From Podocnemis expansa (taxonomy: Eukaryota; Chordata; Testudines; Podocnemididae), in the NCBI GenBank assembly GCA_007922195.1, contig ML682014.1, positions 1,303,027 to 1,367,026 of the forward strand: a stretch of 64,000 nt of DNA. Reading direction: 5' to 3'. Every line of letters begins with the position of its first letter. Position 1 is the first letter of the stretch. This document shows, piece after piece, positions 47,200 through 57,118 of the stretch. A program made the translations under genes and the position numbers. The notes under the pieces were generated by a model. The model had not been told where the DNA came from. It did not search any database and saw nothing but the letters and a program-made list of their open reading frames with translations.

Positions 47200-47440
47200 A
47201 AATAATGACTGTCATTTTGAAAAAGTAAAACCTGCCCCCCCCCTTGAAACGGCCGTTCTTTTGAAACGGCTGCTTCGATTCGTTGTTTCGAAACGGCCAT
47301 TGTTTCGAAACAACGGGTTGTGTGGACCCGTTGTTTCGAAACGGCCGTTTCGATTCGTTGTTTTGGGTTGTGTGGACCCATTGTTTTGAAACGGCCGTTT
47401 TGAAACAACGGGTCCACACAACCCGTTGTTTCGAAAGCGG
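47200..47440. repeat. Nested TTGTTTCGAAAC hairpins with repeated GGGTTGTGTGGACCC
   Basis: Units of CGTTGTTTCGAAACGGCC alternate with AACGGGTTGTGTGGACCC. The latter occurs twice in forward orientation (about 47319 and 47365) and once in reverse (about 47409), so several alternative stems can form. It lies just inside the left terminus of the Harbinger-type transposon and precedes its Myb-like gene. Confidence 0.7.
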
Positions 47441-48122
47441 TTTGGAGGGTGACCTTCCTCCCAGGTTGCCCTGGGCCAGGAAGTGCCCCTCCAGCACGTG
47501 AGTTCGCTGCTGCCAGCCTGTCAAGGTGGGTCATGGCAGCTGAACCACACGCAGCCCCTTCACAGGGCCGGCAGAGGGGATCCGTGTGGTCCCCCATGGA
47601 GACCCTTGCCCTCCTCCGGATCTGGGAGCAGGAAGACATCCTCGACAGGTTCAGGGCCAGCCACTGGAACGTAGATGTCTACACAGACATTGCCCGAGCC
47701 CTGACGGAGGAAGGCTTTGAGTGCACCATGGAGCAGGTGCGCTCAAAAGTGAAGGGCCTCCGCCAAGACCACCACTGGGCACGGGATGCCCAAGCACTCC
47801 ACGGGGCAGCAGCTGCCACCAGCTGCCCATATTTCCAGGAGCTTGACCACTTCCTGGGGGCTGAGCCCGGTGGCCCACCCCCCCCATAGGCAGCTGCAGG
47901 ACACCGGGGAGGCCCAGGGCAGCACCACAGAGGCAGAGGGGGCCCCCACTGAAGAGGGCAAAGAGCCCTCGGATGTGGGCGAGGGCAGCCGCCCGGCCAG
48001 CGAGGCACCAACCACCAGCCCGGAGCTGATCCCTCAGGAGGAGCCCCAGCCAAGCAGCCTGGCGGAGCCTGCAGAGGAGCAGGAGGCAGCAGAGTCCGAA
48101 GGGACATCGCATGCCCCAGTTG

Positions 48123-48595
48123 GTAAGTGCCCCCCCACAAGGCAGGGAGGCCCCGGAGTGCAGGGCGTGGGTCGAGGGGAGGGCGTGGGTTGGGGGGGGG
48201 CATGGCCCTGGGACGGTGAGGCTCAGGCCTGGGGGGAGGGAGCACTTGCTCTCCTGTGCAGGCGTGATGCAGGGAGGCATGGGGAGACAGAGTCCCATGC
48301 CCAAGCAGGACGGGGGGGTTCGTCAACACAAGGTGGCAATAGGCAGACCTGGCAGCATGCAGAGCAGGGAGCCTGCAGCCACCGTGCCTGTCACATGGGC
48401 CCAGGAGACGTCTCCCAGGAACGGCTCACTGCCTACCATGGGCCTCAAGGCCCCGTGCCCCTGATTGCAGTGTACAGTGCCCACCCAGCCTTGAAATCCT
48501 GCTAGCTGTCAGGGCAGGGGTGTTTGCAGCTCACAGGCTGCACGCACCAGCGCTAGTAGGCTGACACCTAACCATTCTGCTTTTTGCCCCTGTAG
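48123..48595 (+). other. Predicted intron of the Myb-like gene
   Basis: It starts with a perfect GTAAGT donor and ends in a pyrimidine-rich TTTTTGCCCCTGTAG acceptor. Exon 1 leaves one base and exon 2 supplies two, so the reading frame is kept across it. Reading through without splicing runs into stops. Confidence 0.7.
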
Positions 48596-48831
48596 CTCAT
48601 CGGTCCACCCGCTGTCCGGCGCCCAGGAGCCCACCCCCACCAGTGGGTGTACACCGAAGGTGGAGAGCCCGGCCCACCACCCGGACCGAGATCCTCACTG
48701 CACTCCTGGAGCTCGGCCAGGAGGCAGAGGAGTCCGCCAGGGCCTGGCACACAGAGCAGGCGCAGCGGCAGGATGCCCTGGTCCAGCACCTGCAGCGCAC
48801 CACTGGGGCTGATGACTGCCTTGTGGTGGCC

Positions 48832-48930
48832 CTGGAGCGCCAGGCTGCCGCTATGGAGTGCCAGGCAGCTGCTCTGGAGAGCAAGGCAGTGGCCCAGGAG
48901 TGCCAGGCGATGGCCCTGGAGGGCATCCAG
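48832..48930 (+). repeat. In-frame 21-bp tandem repeat encoding coiled-coil heptads
   Basis: Units start at 48832, 48853, 48874, 48895 and 48916, each beginning (C/A)(T/A)GGAG and containing GCCAGGC or GCAAGGC. Each encodes a 7-residue unit of the LERQAAA / MECQAAA / LESKAVA type. The period keeps frame with the exon and builds the helical C-terminal region. Confidence 0.85.
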
Positions 48931-49175
48931 GGCACGCTGCAGCAGCCTGGGGGAGACCTCGCCCCCCAACCTGGGACTCCACCTGCTGCAGCACTCCAGG
49001 GCCCTGCTGCCCCTCGCCGCCGGTGCCCCCAGACCAGGGGTGGCCTCGGCGAAGGTCGGGGTGCTGTGGGCCCTGCCCCAGGGGCAGCTCCCCCCTAACA
49101 TGTTCCCCCAGTTGTCCCCAAACCCCCACCCCACATCCCTGTGCCCCCAGTTCTGCCTTCCCATACCCTCTTATT

Positions 49176-49220
49176 AATAAAAACAGTTCACTCATATCCA
49201 GAGTTGTTGCATGTTTTATT
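49176..49220. terminator. Back-to-back poly(A) signals of the two convergent transposon genes
   Basis: AATAAA on the + strand at 49176-49181 follows the Myb-like gene. AATAAA on the - strand at 49215-49220 ends the transposase remnant. They are 33 bp apart, so both transcripts would end in the same short interval. A further - strand AATAAA lies at 49776-49781. Confidence 0.6.
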
Positions 49221-49755
49221 GGGTTCGTTTCAGGGTGTGGGTGGGTTGGGTGGTGGCTGGCTGGGGAGAAGGAGAGAGCAGGCGGTGTAGTGGGGCTCCC
49301 ATGGTGATGTGGGTGGCATCAACGATCCCTCCCACAGGTTGGGAAGCCCAGGGCAGTTCGGCCGGCGATGCTGTCCTTCAGCACTCCAAGCTGACGGGGC
49401 GTGGCCGCAGGATCGGCTGCAGCAGCAGGTCCCTGATGGTGGACCTCCTGACACTGACGAGATGGGCACCGGACGTGTGGGACCCGGGGGTGGCCATCTT
49501 CCTGGGAGCGATGGCCACGCTCTTGTCCTCAGGGATGCCCGCCCTCATCACCGGATGCCTTCGGCATAGGACTGGGGTGGGCTCGGTGGCGAGGGTGATG
49601 GTCCCCCTGCTAATCTGGGGGGTTCCTCCTTCAGCGCCTGCTGCTCCAAGTTCCCTGGACAATCCGTTTCCACCAGTCTGTGTTGGTGTCTGGTGATGAG
49701 ATGGGGGATGAGGCGCTATTGGTACGGCGGAGGGATCATCAGTGGGGGTGGACAC
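49216..49755 (-). pseudogene. Truncated Harbinger-type DDE transposase
   Basis: On the - strand, PVLCRRHPVMRAGIPEDKS, then VAIAPRKMATPGSH and a helix RRSTIRDLLL, match the N-terminal part of Harbinger transposases (usual pattern: PVEKRVAIALWKLATPDSYR, then a helix-turn-helix VGKSTV). Further on LGFPTCG and, one frame over, GGIVDATHITMGAP give the motif around the first catalytic Asp (codon at 49318-49320). A frameshift lies near 49333. Reading stops at TAA (49216-49218), overlapping an AATAAA signal. The rest of the DDE domain is missing, so it cannot be catalytic. It points tail-to-tail at the Myb-like gene. Confidence 0.65.
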
Positions 49756-49781
49756 AACCTAGTGCAGCGTGGCACTTTATT

Positions 49782-50640
49782 TCTACACAGCTGCAGGCCT
49801 GAAGGCAAGTACCCAAGGGCCCCGAGAAGAGTGTACGTATTTGTCTACTGGCCTAAGAGGTACACATATCGCAGTCATGAACTCTTGCTATAGGGAATTA
49901 TGTCTTGGGCCTGGCCTCTGCATGAGAAGTCCCCCAATTGCAGCGCTGTCCTTGGATCCACTCCACCCTTAGTCATCAGCGCCAGGGGCCTTTGGCCTAG
50001 TTGGTCTGGCCCAAACAGCTTGCCCTTTATCCAAGTCGACTGACCTTAGCACTCTGCCAGCAACATCTAATCCCTTGTGTCCCCGAATTCCAAAATGTGG
50101 TCTGTCCATGCACCATGGAGGCGAGCACAGCAGGGGTCCTCTGGCATACCTTATCTGTTAGGGGCTGCTACTATCCCTCTTCCAGGCCTTCAGGTAGCGC
50201 AGAGCAAGTGCACACACTTGTTCCCTCCCCCCATAGGCATAGTGAGCTATCTTTGTGTCAACACTGTCAGCCCTCAGCCACAGGATTCTTCTCCAGTGCT
50301 GTGAGGGCCACTGAGATAATAGTCCGGAGCTCAGCTCTGGGCTCATCGGGCTCAGGGAAAATGTGTCCCACAGCAGGGTGGCACCCTGCAGGCTCCAAGC
50401 GGGTCTACCAGGTGTGTGAGGATGGTACAGGAGGCAGAGGGCAGCCGTAGCCATCTGTCTTGCAAGCGCTTGGGGGTCACGGTGGCCAGGGAGGGGCTGT
50501 CCGGTCTGCCTGTACGTGATTGGCTGGCTACCGGGCTGGCAACATGGCCAGCAACATGGCTCGGTGAGCTGGCCATGTTGCCACACCTCCCATGCTGCCC
50601 TTCACCTGGAATCGAAATGGCAGGTCCACACACAGGGCAT
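49782..50640. other. GC-rich interior of the Harbinger-type transposon, coding content unresolved
   Basis: Open frames of up to about 140 codons run on both strands, but none shows a domain I can name. A - strand poly(A) signal at 49776-49781 lies at its low end, so a third - strand gene or the transposase 5' exon may once have occupied it. Confidence 0.35.
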
Positions 50641-50785
50641 ACTATTTCAGTTTGAAGGGATTTCCTTAATTCGGGTTAACAAAGTGTTAATTCGAATTAA
50701 GTATTTCGAAATAAGGATTTTATTTCGAAATGGGTTATTTCGAAAGGGGTTCTTTTGAAATAAAAGCTACTGTGTAGACATAGCC

Positions 50786-51250
50786 ATTGAGTTATTTTGT
50801 TGGGCGTGACCAAACTGGAAAACAAAAACCCATAATCAAGAATATTTCTTTGAAACTGAGAAAAATACCTAATTCCTCAAATATTTGACCTTTGAAATAG
50901 CCTGCATTTTGACTGGCTTTCCAATTTACCTTATCCTCACAGATTATTGGGATTTAAATAATGAGTAGAAATAACAATCAACTCAAATTACAACACCCTC
51001 AGTACATCATGTTACCATAGTTTTAATGCTATCCTTCAAGAAAAATATTATTCCTTAAATTCTAGACATGTCTCTTTCATGATTGCTTAAAATATAACAA
51101 TCAAAACCACCCCTCCCCCAAAACCATGAAAACTATTCCTTTGGCAAAATCTGCAAAAAGAGAATAAGAAAGATGAGAAATCTCTCCAATTGTCAGTTTG
51201 ATGTGTTTCAGAGTCTCACTTTCAATCACCAGAGCAATAGAGAAGGTACA
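50786..51250. other. AT-rich intergenic stretch, nothing recognised
   Basis: No gene or bounded element was recognised. Confidence 0.4.
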
Positions 51251-51259
51251 CTGACATTC

Positions 51260-51850
51260 AGAGGAGTCGCTAGCAGGGGCTCCAGGGGCCTCCACCTCCT
51301 GAATCTCAGGGCCAGCTGCTGAGTAGCACGCCTCTAAACTGCACGGAGGCGCACCATCACTCCCCCACACAGGGAACACTGCCCATGCAGCCGGCAGTCG
51401 TGGCCTCTACCCAGTAGGAAGACACAGTCTTCTGGCCAAGAGGGAACTGCCCCAGGCTGGGCCTGGGAGTTTTTAAAACTTCCGCCCTGCCCTGACCCTG
51501 CTCTGACCATGCTCAGAGCAGGGTCAGGCGGGGAGCCTCAGCCTGTGCTGGGGCCGCACTATACCCCAGCAGCCAGGTAAGCGAGTTGGGGGGGAGTCTG
51601 GGGGCAGGCGAACTGGCCCAGTGGGGAAAGAGCACAAGGGAGGGAGTCTGCCGGGGGCAGTGGGGAGCAGTGACAGGACCGGATGGGTACAGAAGTACTT
51701 GGGGGGGGCACAGAGGGGTGAATTGGGAGTGGCTTGGGGAAACAGCGGGGTGGGGGGAGTGGATAGGGAATGGATCGGGGCTCAGGGCAGCCAGTGGGGA
51801 CCTGGATCCCACCTAATCTTTAACCCTAAAAGTGCCCCTGTTGACATTTC
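51260..51850 (+). repeat. Unknown GC-rich dispersed repeat, copy B
   Basis: It shares its layout with 35790-36555: a GGAACTGC(C/T)C motif, a TATA-like GTTTTTAAAAC, a hairpin with a perfect 16-bp stem (51491-51506 with 51513-51528, 6-base loop), then CCAGCAGCCAG/GTAAG (donor at 51577) and a G-rich tail. The two copies are clearly related but diverged. No reading frame of interest; family unnamed. Confidence 0.55.
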
Positions 51851-51923
51851 TCCTATTTTATAACAAATAAGGGATGCTAACTAACTGCTGTGTCACTGTG
51901 GCATTGACATACAATGAACACTA

Positions 51924-52317
51924 GGGCTATGTCTACACACACATCGTTATTTCGAAATAAGTTAATTCGAATGAACAAAATGTTTGTTCCGAAACATGTC
52001 CAAACGGCTTTATTTTGAAATAACCATTTTGAAATAAGAGCCGTTTCAATAGCAGGCTTTCCCTTAATTCGAACTGTTGTTTCAAAACAATGGTGTTGTT
52101 TCGAAACAACATGTTCAAATGGCCTTATTTCGAAATAACCATTTCGAAATAACAGCTGTTTCGAAACAATCAGGGTTTAACCTCTTTCGAAACAGCAGTT
52201 CTTATTTCAAAAGGACGGGATCTGTCCTTTCAAAATAAGAAAACGTCATGTGGACCAAATATCTTTTATTTCAAAATAACCAGTGTTATTTCAAAATAAA
52301 AGTGCTGTGTAGACATA
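51924..52317. mobile_element. Harbinger-like MITE (TTATTTCGAAATAA family)
   Basis: The left end GGGCTATGTCTACAC is intact. The right end GTGTAGACATA has lost its last few bases but is followed by CTA (52318-52320), matching CTA at 51921-51923. The interior has TTATTTCGAAATAA and TTGTTTCGAAACAAC palindromes. Closest relative is 29195-29513. Confidence 0.75.
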
Positions 52318-52320
52318 CTA

Positions 52321-54404
52321 TTATGTCATGTCATGCCTACAAGGCAAAAATCTTGATTCCTATGCAAAGCCCCAGTGAATGGGCTTTGTGGAGAGCCTAC
52401 CTCTACGGATGACATCCCATGTTTAGCCTCTGAGGAAGTTCTGGGCAGTAGATCAAGAAACTGCATTGCAAAGAGCTCTCTGAATTAGAATGTTAAATGA
52501 GGAAGGGAAATTTGGTTTCCATCCTCTAATTCAAAGGATAACTTGAAAGAGAAAAATGTAACCAACAGTTATATTTACCATATGTGTACATTACCTAAAT
52601 TAGGTCATCCAAACAGATGATCAGTTGTAAAGCTCGGAACTGACATGCAAAATATGTTTCATAGCATTTATTATTCTCATTGTAACCATTAGCCCTGAGT
52701 CCATCTGTTCCTGTTTCCTGTCCCTCTATTAGTGGCCAGTGCACGATAATTCAGAGCAAGGTACTAAAATAACAGAAATATATCATCTATCCATGGAGTA
52801 CTATAAATCATTGTAGGAATATCATTACAGTATTCTGTGATAATGGTTCAAAACAGTACAGCATTTCTTAGTGTTCAAACAATATTTTATAGCATTACTG
52901 TAGAACAGTGTAGTATTGTTTAAATAAGAGTAAATGGGAGAGAGTTCCTGAGTCCTATAGCCAATTATATTTGGTCCTGAAGCATCAGATTTGATTACTG
53001 AAATTATCTTTAATTATATTACTACAAGGCCTAGCTGCCCTAGTAATCTGATTAGATGAACTGCTATGACATTGAATCCAATATGTTGAGATATGTTGCA
53101 AAATTCAGCTGTCAACAAGGTGTAAAGTTTAGCTCAGCTTTCTCCTCACCTTTACACTGATTCTCAGGATAAGGTTTATAAGAGTTAAGTGGCTGCAAGG
53201 AAGATAGAGGGATGAGAATGCTTTGGGGAAAACCAGGTTCTCTATCCATAATTGTAGGACAGGATTGAACCCCAGGTTGGAAAGCATTCTGTTCACTCTT
53301 ACTTGTGTTTGCTTATAGCTGTCTTCTGTTATAATCACTAACTATTTAAGAGGCTTCCTTGGGGTAACTGTTCTATTCTCAGGACTGCTATGACTCGTAC
53401 TTTGCTTCTCAGAGCTCCATATGGGACATGAGAAGCAAAGAATAGCAGATTTCAAAGTAGCCTTACCTTCTTCCTACCATTAGCTTATCCTCAGCATACC
53501 CCCTGGGAAAAGGACCGTCACAGGGGAGTCCTCCTGTTGTAGAGGGGATTCTCTGGGGACAATTTATGCTCTGGAGTGGTGTGAAGAACTTTGTGCAACA
53601 ACAAATCATCCCCATTATATTTATTCTGCCAAATCCCTCAACATGTTTAAATACATCTGGAATCTTTCACCTATGCTCTAAGATTTTACTAAACAAAACA
53701 ACTGAGCTTCATCAGAAAACATCACATACTCACAATCCGCTTCCTCCCCAAAATCATTAATAAATTTAGCATACAAACCATCTGCACTTCTAATGCAGTG
53801 TTCTTAAATAGCCTCCAGGCTGAGGTTATGTTATTAAAGTCTTGTGTATGTGTGTGTGTGTCTGTCTCAGCCTGCCGTTAACCATTTCACTGACAGCTTT
53901 GAAATTTGCCTTTTTAAAGCTCATTGTCAGCGTGTTACCCTTCAGGGAGACACCTTTGCTACTCCCAGCAAAAACCTGACACCTTAAGGTTGCTACACAA
54001 AATGAGATAATGAAGAAAATAAATAAGAAGAAAGTTTGTTTTTTTAAAAAGCATATATAAAAAATGTGCTACATTGTGTGGTGGGCACTGCAGTACATAG
54101 GACTAGAGCTCATTAGAGAAAATTTCAACAAAGCCATATTTCATTGGAACATGCAGTTCTGCTGGAATCAAAAAGCTCTGCAAAAATGGATTGATTTTTT
54201 TCCCTGGAATTTCATTTTGGAACTAAACAGGGAAAATAGCTTTTGACAATGTCATGAACAGAATTGGACAAGTAACTGATTTTTCAGTTTGGTGGCTGTT
54301 CCAAAAAATTGAGGAAGAGAGACCCAAATTTAAAGCCCTATTCTAAGGCGTATTTCAATATTTACACACAGTGTATCAGCTTCAACAGAGAACACTGAGT
54401 AAGC
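52321..54404. other. AT-rich intergenic stretch, nothing recognised
   Basis: About 2.1 kb is without a recognised gene. A short GTATGTGTGTGTGTGTCTGTC run lies near 53845. Confidence 0.4.
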
Positions 54405-54405
54405 C

Positions 54406-54486
54406 CTAGCCTAGTGATTAGGGAACTCGCTATGGAGAAGTTCCTGGGTCTCCAATATCTTAAATGGGTGCCCTAACCACTAAGTT
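54406..54486. repeat. Palindromic short repeat (CCTAGTGATTAGGG ... CCCTAACCACTA)
   Basis: GCCTAGTGATTAGGGAACTC at the left is mirrored by GGGTGCCCTAACCACTAAG at the right, an imperfect 18-20-bp stem around an 80-bp unit. It looks like a small dispersed hairpin repeat. No target duplication was found. Confidence 0.5.
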
Positions 54487-54925
54487 AAAAATGATATGGG
54501 GACTCATGCTCCCATCATCTCCTCTTCCCACTGTTTTCTGAATAGCATCTAATACCTTTATCATTGTTGCCCTGTGATTCTAACCTGAACATTGTTTTTG
54601 GCCAAAACTTTTCAAAGAATTTGTTAATAGCTCCAGGCTGATGAAAATTGCACACTTCAGTGAGTAGACTACTCAAACAATTTCACTCAGCTCTAGTCAT
54701 AACATTTCAACATTTACAGAATGAAACATTGTCAGATGCTTTTGTTTTGAAATGACTAATATAATACAAAAAGGTCAAAATCAAAATGAAATGTTTTGCC
54801 CAAGTAGACACAATAGTTTTTCCCAGCATTTTCTTTCCTGGAGACTTTATGGATTTTCAGGTTTTGTTCCAATTCTCAGCAAAGCCTGATTTTGAAATCA
54901 GTGCTTCATGAATGAAACATTCATC
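54487..54925. other. AT-rich intergenic stretch, nothing recognised
   Basis: No gene or bounded element was recognised. Confidence 0.4.
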
Positions 54926-54929
54926 TTCT

Positions 54930-55165
54930 GCACTGGTCTGGGTAGGACACTGCCTCGTCCTCTGGAAACCTAAAGATTTTCTAGTCTTTGCACTGCTACT
55001 TAACTGGTTGCATAGACTTGAGCAATTGACACTACTTTGTGCCCTGCTTCCCCTCCTATCTGTTCTCTGTCTTTTCTATACACAGTATGGTCTTAGAGAG
55101 CAGGGGCTGGGCTCTGATTTGGTTGGGGCACATAGGCCATTGCTGTAATCCAAACGATGATAAGG
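54930..55165 (+). mobile_element. MIR/L2-type SINE or LINE 3' end
   Basis: In order the sequence shows a segment like TTGCATAGACTTGAGCAATT, then TAGAGAGCAGGGGCTGGGCT, GATTTGGTTGGGGCACATAG and CTGTAATCCAAACGATGAT. These follow the pattern of an amniote repeat with 'CTTGGGCAAGTC', 'GGCAGGGACTGTC', 'GGTTGGGGCCTCTAGG' and 'CTGTAATACAAATAATAA'. Diverged but consistent across 230 bp. Confidence 0.6.
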
Positions 55166-57110
55166 TATGTTTTGGGGCTCAAAGTTAAAGGGATCATTAG
55201 ACAATCTAATGTGAATTCTTGCTGATGGATGCAGATTTTTGTTAGAGAATGGCTGAACTGAAAAAGGCCTTTTAATCTATATTTATGTTTCTCTTTAACT
55301 CTGAGACAAAATGGTGGCATTGTACTGAAGGCCCACATAAATGGTGATGTACAGATGACAACTTCAGAGCAGTAGGCCTACAATGAACACATTTGAAAAT
55401 CCGTCCTCTTCTCCATTACTGGAGTTGGACACTACTTGAAAGTTCTTATTGCACTTCTTGCTTTGGTCCTCACACTCACAAGAACTTGCTTGCATTAGTT
55501 GCATTTCTGCAACCTGCCACAGGTACTACTTCAGAGAACACAGATCTGTGTCCTGTGTTCATTTACAGCAACTCTAATTAGTGTTAGATGGACAGCTGTG
55601 CCTGAAGCCAAGCAGAGCTAATAAAGAAATTTGCACTTTTCCTTCTGACCCCATGTTCCCAGACTTGATGGTTGTGCCGCTATGGCTATGAAAGAAATGG
55701 AAACCATCTTTTTACCTACAGGCAAAGACAAAGGAAGAGATCATCCAAAGTCCGCCTCTCCTCCCTCCTGTTATATATGTGGAAGACAGGAAAAAAAATT
55801 CCTTCCTTCCTGCCACACTTTTCCCTGATTAACCTTTAGGAAGTGGCCACCCTAGTGCCAACTGAAACATCTCAGGAAGCTAGTATCCTAAGGCTGAATG
55901 AGCTGTCCAGGGTTTCTGCTTCGGAAACAGGAATTCCCTAATTTCAGATGCTGAGAAAAAAGATTAGGCTAGATTTTTCAAATGCCTTGGAAGCAGTTTG
56001 TGCCTTCAAAAATGAATTGTGGGAGCAGATTTTCATATTTGCACATTTAGTTACCCAATTGTGGGTGCAAATCATGCAACAATTTGCCCTGCAGTTGAAC
56101 CGTATGTACAAATATATTCCTACAATAAATTGTTGTGGATGTGAAATGGGAGTGCAAAGTGGGTATGAATAAGTTGTAGCTGCAATGAGGAAAGTTTGGC
56201 CTTTTGGAAAATTTAACCCATTATTAAAACATTTACTTTAGGATTACATGCATTACACTGATAAATAGCGTCTGACTCTATGTTTAAGGATTGTGTTTAT
56301 TTAAAATTTTCCTGACCGGGATAGCCTCATGACATGAGATACACAATTCCACTTTAAGAGGGCTCCAGGGGGGACATGGGTCAGACCAATTCTTCTTCAT
56401 GAGGGCTCCAGGGAAAGCACCAGTCAGGCAATATATAAGAATAATTAGTACTGTGCTTTGGTAAACGCCCTTAAACCATTTGCCACTCACCACTATTTAA
56501 GCTGCTCACTGATTGATTGCCACGGGTCATTTCAACCCCAGTTAGGTCATTTGTCCAGCTCTGTTTTACTCAGGCCGGTTCAGGGAAAAAAAAACAAAAA
56601 CAAAAACAAAACAAAACAGGCAGCCTCAGGCAGCAATTGGCAGCAATGTAGCTGCTGCTCATAAGTTTTATTTTTACCCAAGAAGATTAGACCTCAGGTG
56701 ACACCCACATTTTTATTTACTGCTATAATAATAGAAAATGAGGCCATTCTAATGATCACTGTGTTGAAGATTTTAAAATTAATTTGAACAGTGGCAAACA
56801 AAGATTCTGTGTAGCTAGGTTGTGCATGAGCTATTCTCTCTGATGGCATATAACACCATTCTCTCCCTGTGCCGTTCACCTGACAATTTTGAACTAGACA
56901 ACATGAGATCTCTGATTCTCCATGCAAAATGCTAACTTGAAAGAAACTTTGAGTTGTGAAGGGGTGGGAGCAGAATTGCTATAAGGGTTTTCACATGGTT
57001 CCTTGTTCCTAGGGAAACCACTTTTTCTTTTCCCTACAGAGTCATCACAACTTTTGTTACATGTAAAGCATTTGTTTAAATTTGCTTATTATTATAATTT
57101 TGCCTCCAGG
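55166..57110. other. Intergenic stretch, nothing recognised
   Basis: About 1.9 kb has an A-rich (AAAAAC)n microsatellite near 56586-56617. No gene was recognised. Confidence 0.4.
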
Positions 57111-57118
57111 GTTATAAT

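Larger units (their letters stand above)
47533..49098 (+). pseudogene. Two-exon Myb/SANT-like DNA-binding protein of a Harbinger-type transposon
   Basis: Exon 1 (ATG at 47533 to 48122) encodes a Myb/SANT-like domain at about residues 17-98, with Trp19 and Trp31, SVWSPMETLALLRIW and then VRSKVKGLRQDHHW. A Glu/Pro/Ser-rich acidic middle follows. A one-base frame change in an 8-C run (47878-47885) breaks the frame there. The intron 48123-48595 has GTAAGT and a pyrimidine-rich TTTTTGCCCCTGTAG acceptor. Joining leaves a GCT codon across the junction, and exon 2 continues in frame to TAA at 49096-49098. Exon 2 encodes a basic turn and a C-terminal coiled coil of heptads. A poly(A) signal AATAAA follows at 49176-49181. 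In Harbinger elements this protein binds the transposon ends and helps bring the transposase to them. Confidence 0.75.
47098..50785. mobile_element. Harbinger-type transposon with coding remnants (3.7 kb)
   Basis: The left end GGCATGTCTACACC and right end GTGTAGACATAGCC are inverted, and both are followed inward by TTATTTCGAAATAA-type palindromes. The flanks 47094-47097 and 50786-50789 are both ATTG. Inside are a two-exon Myb/SANT-like gene on the + strand and a broken Harbinger-type transposase on the - strand, the two-protein set known for the PIF/Harbinger superfamily. The GC-rich interior contrasts with the AT-rich termini. The ends match the short MITEs elsewhere in the window, so this is a coding relative of that group. 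With its transposase broken it is not autonomous. Confidence 0.8.

Noticed and set aside
47651..48329. Two - strand open frames of over 210 codons opposite the Myb-like gene
   Set aside because: They are Pro/Gly/Cys-rich mirror frames of GC-rich exon 1 and its intron. The + strand has a recognisable domain and splice sites; these have neither.
50001..50586. Overlapping frames of about 140-150 codons inside the Harbinger-type element
   Set aside because: Both strands are open and neither resembles transposase or Myb protein. Noted as unresolved interior.
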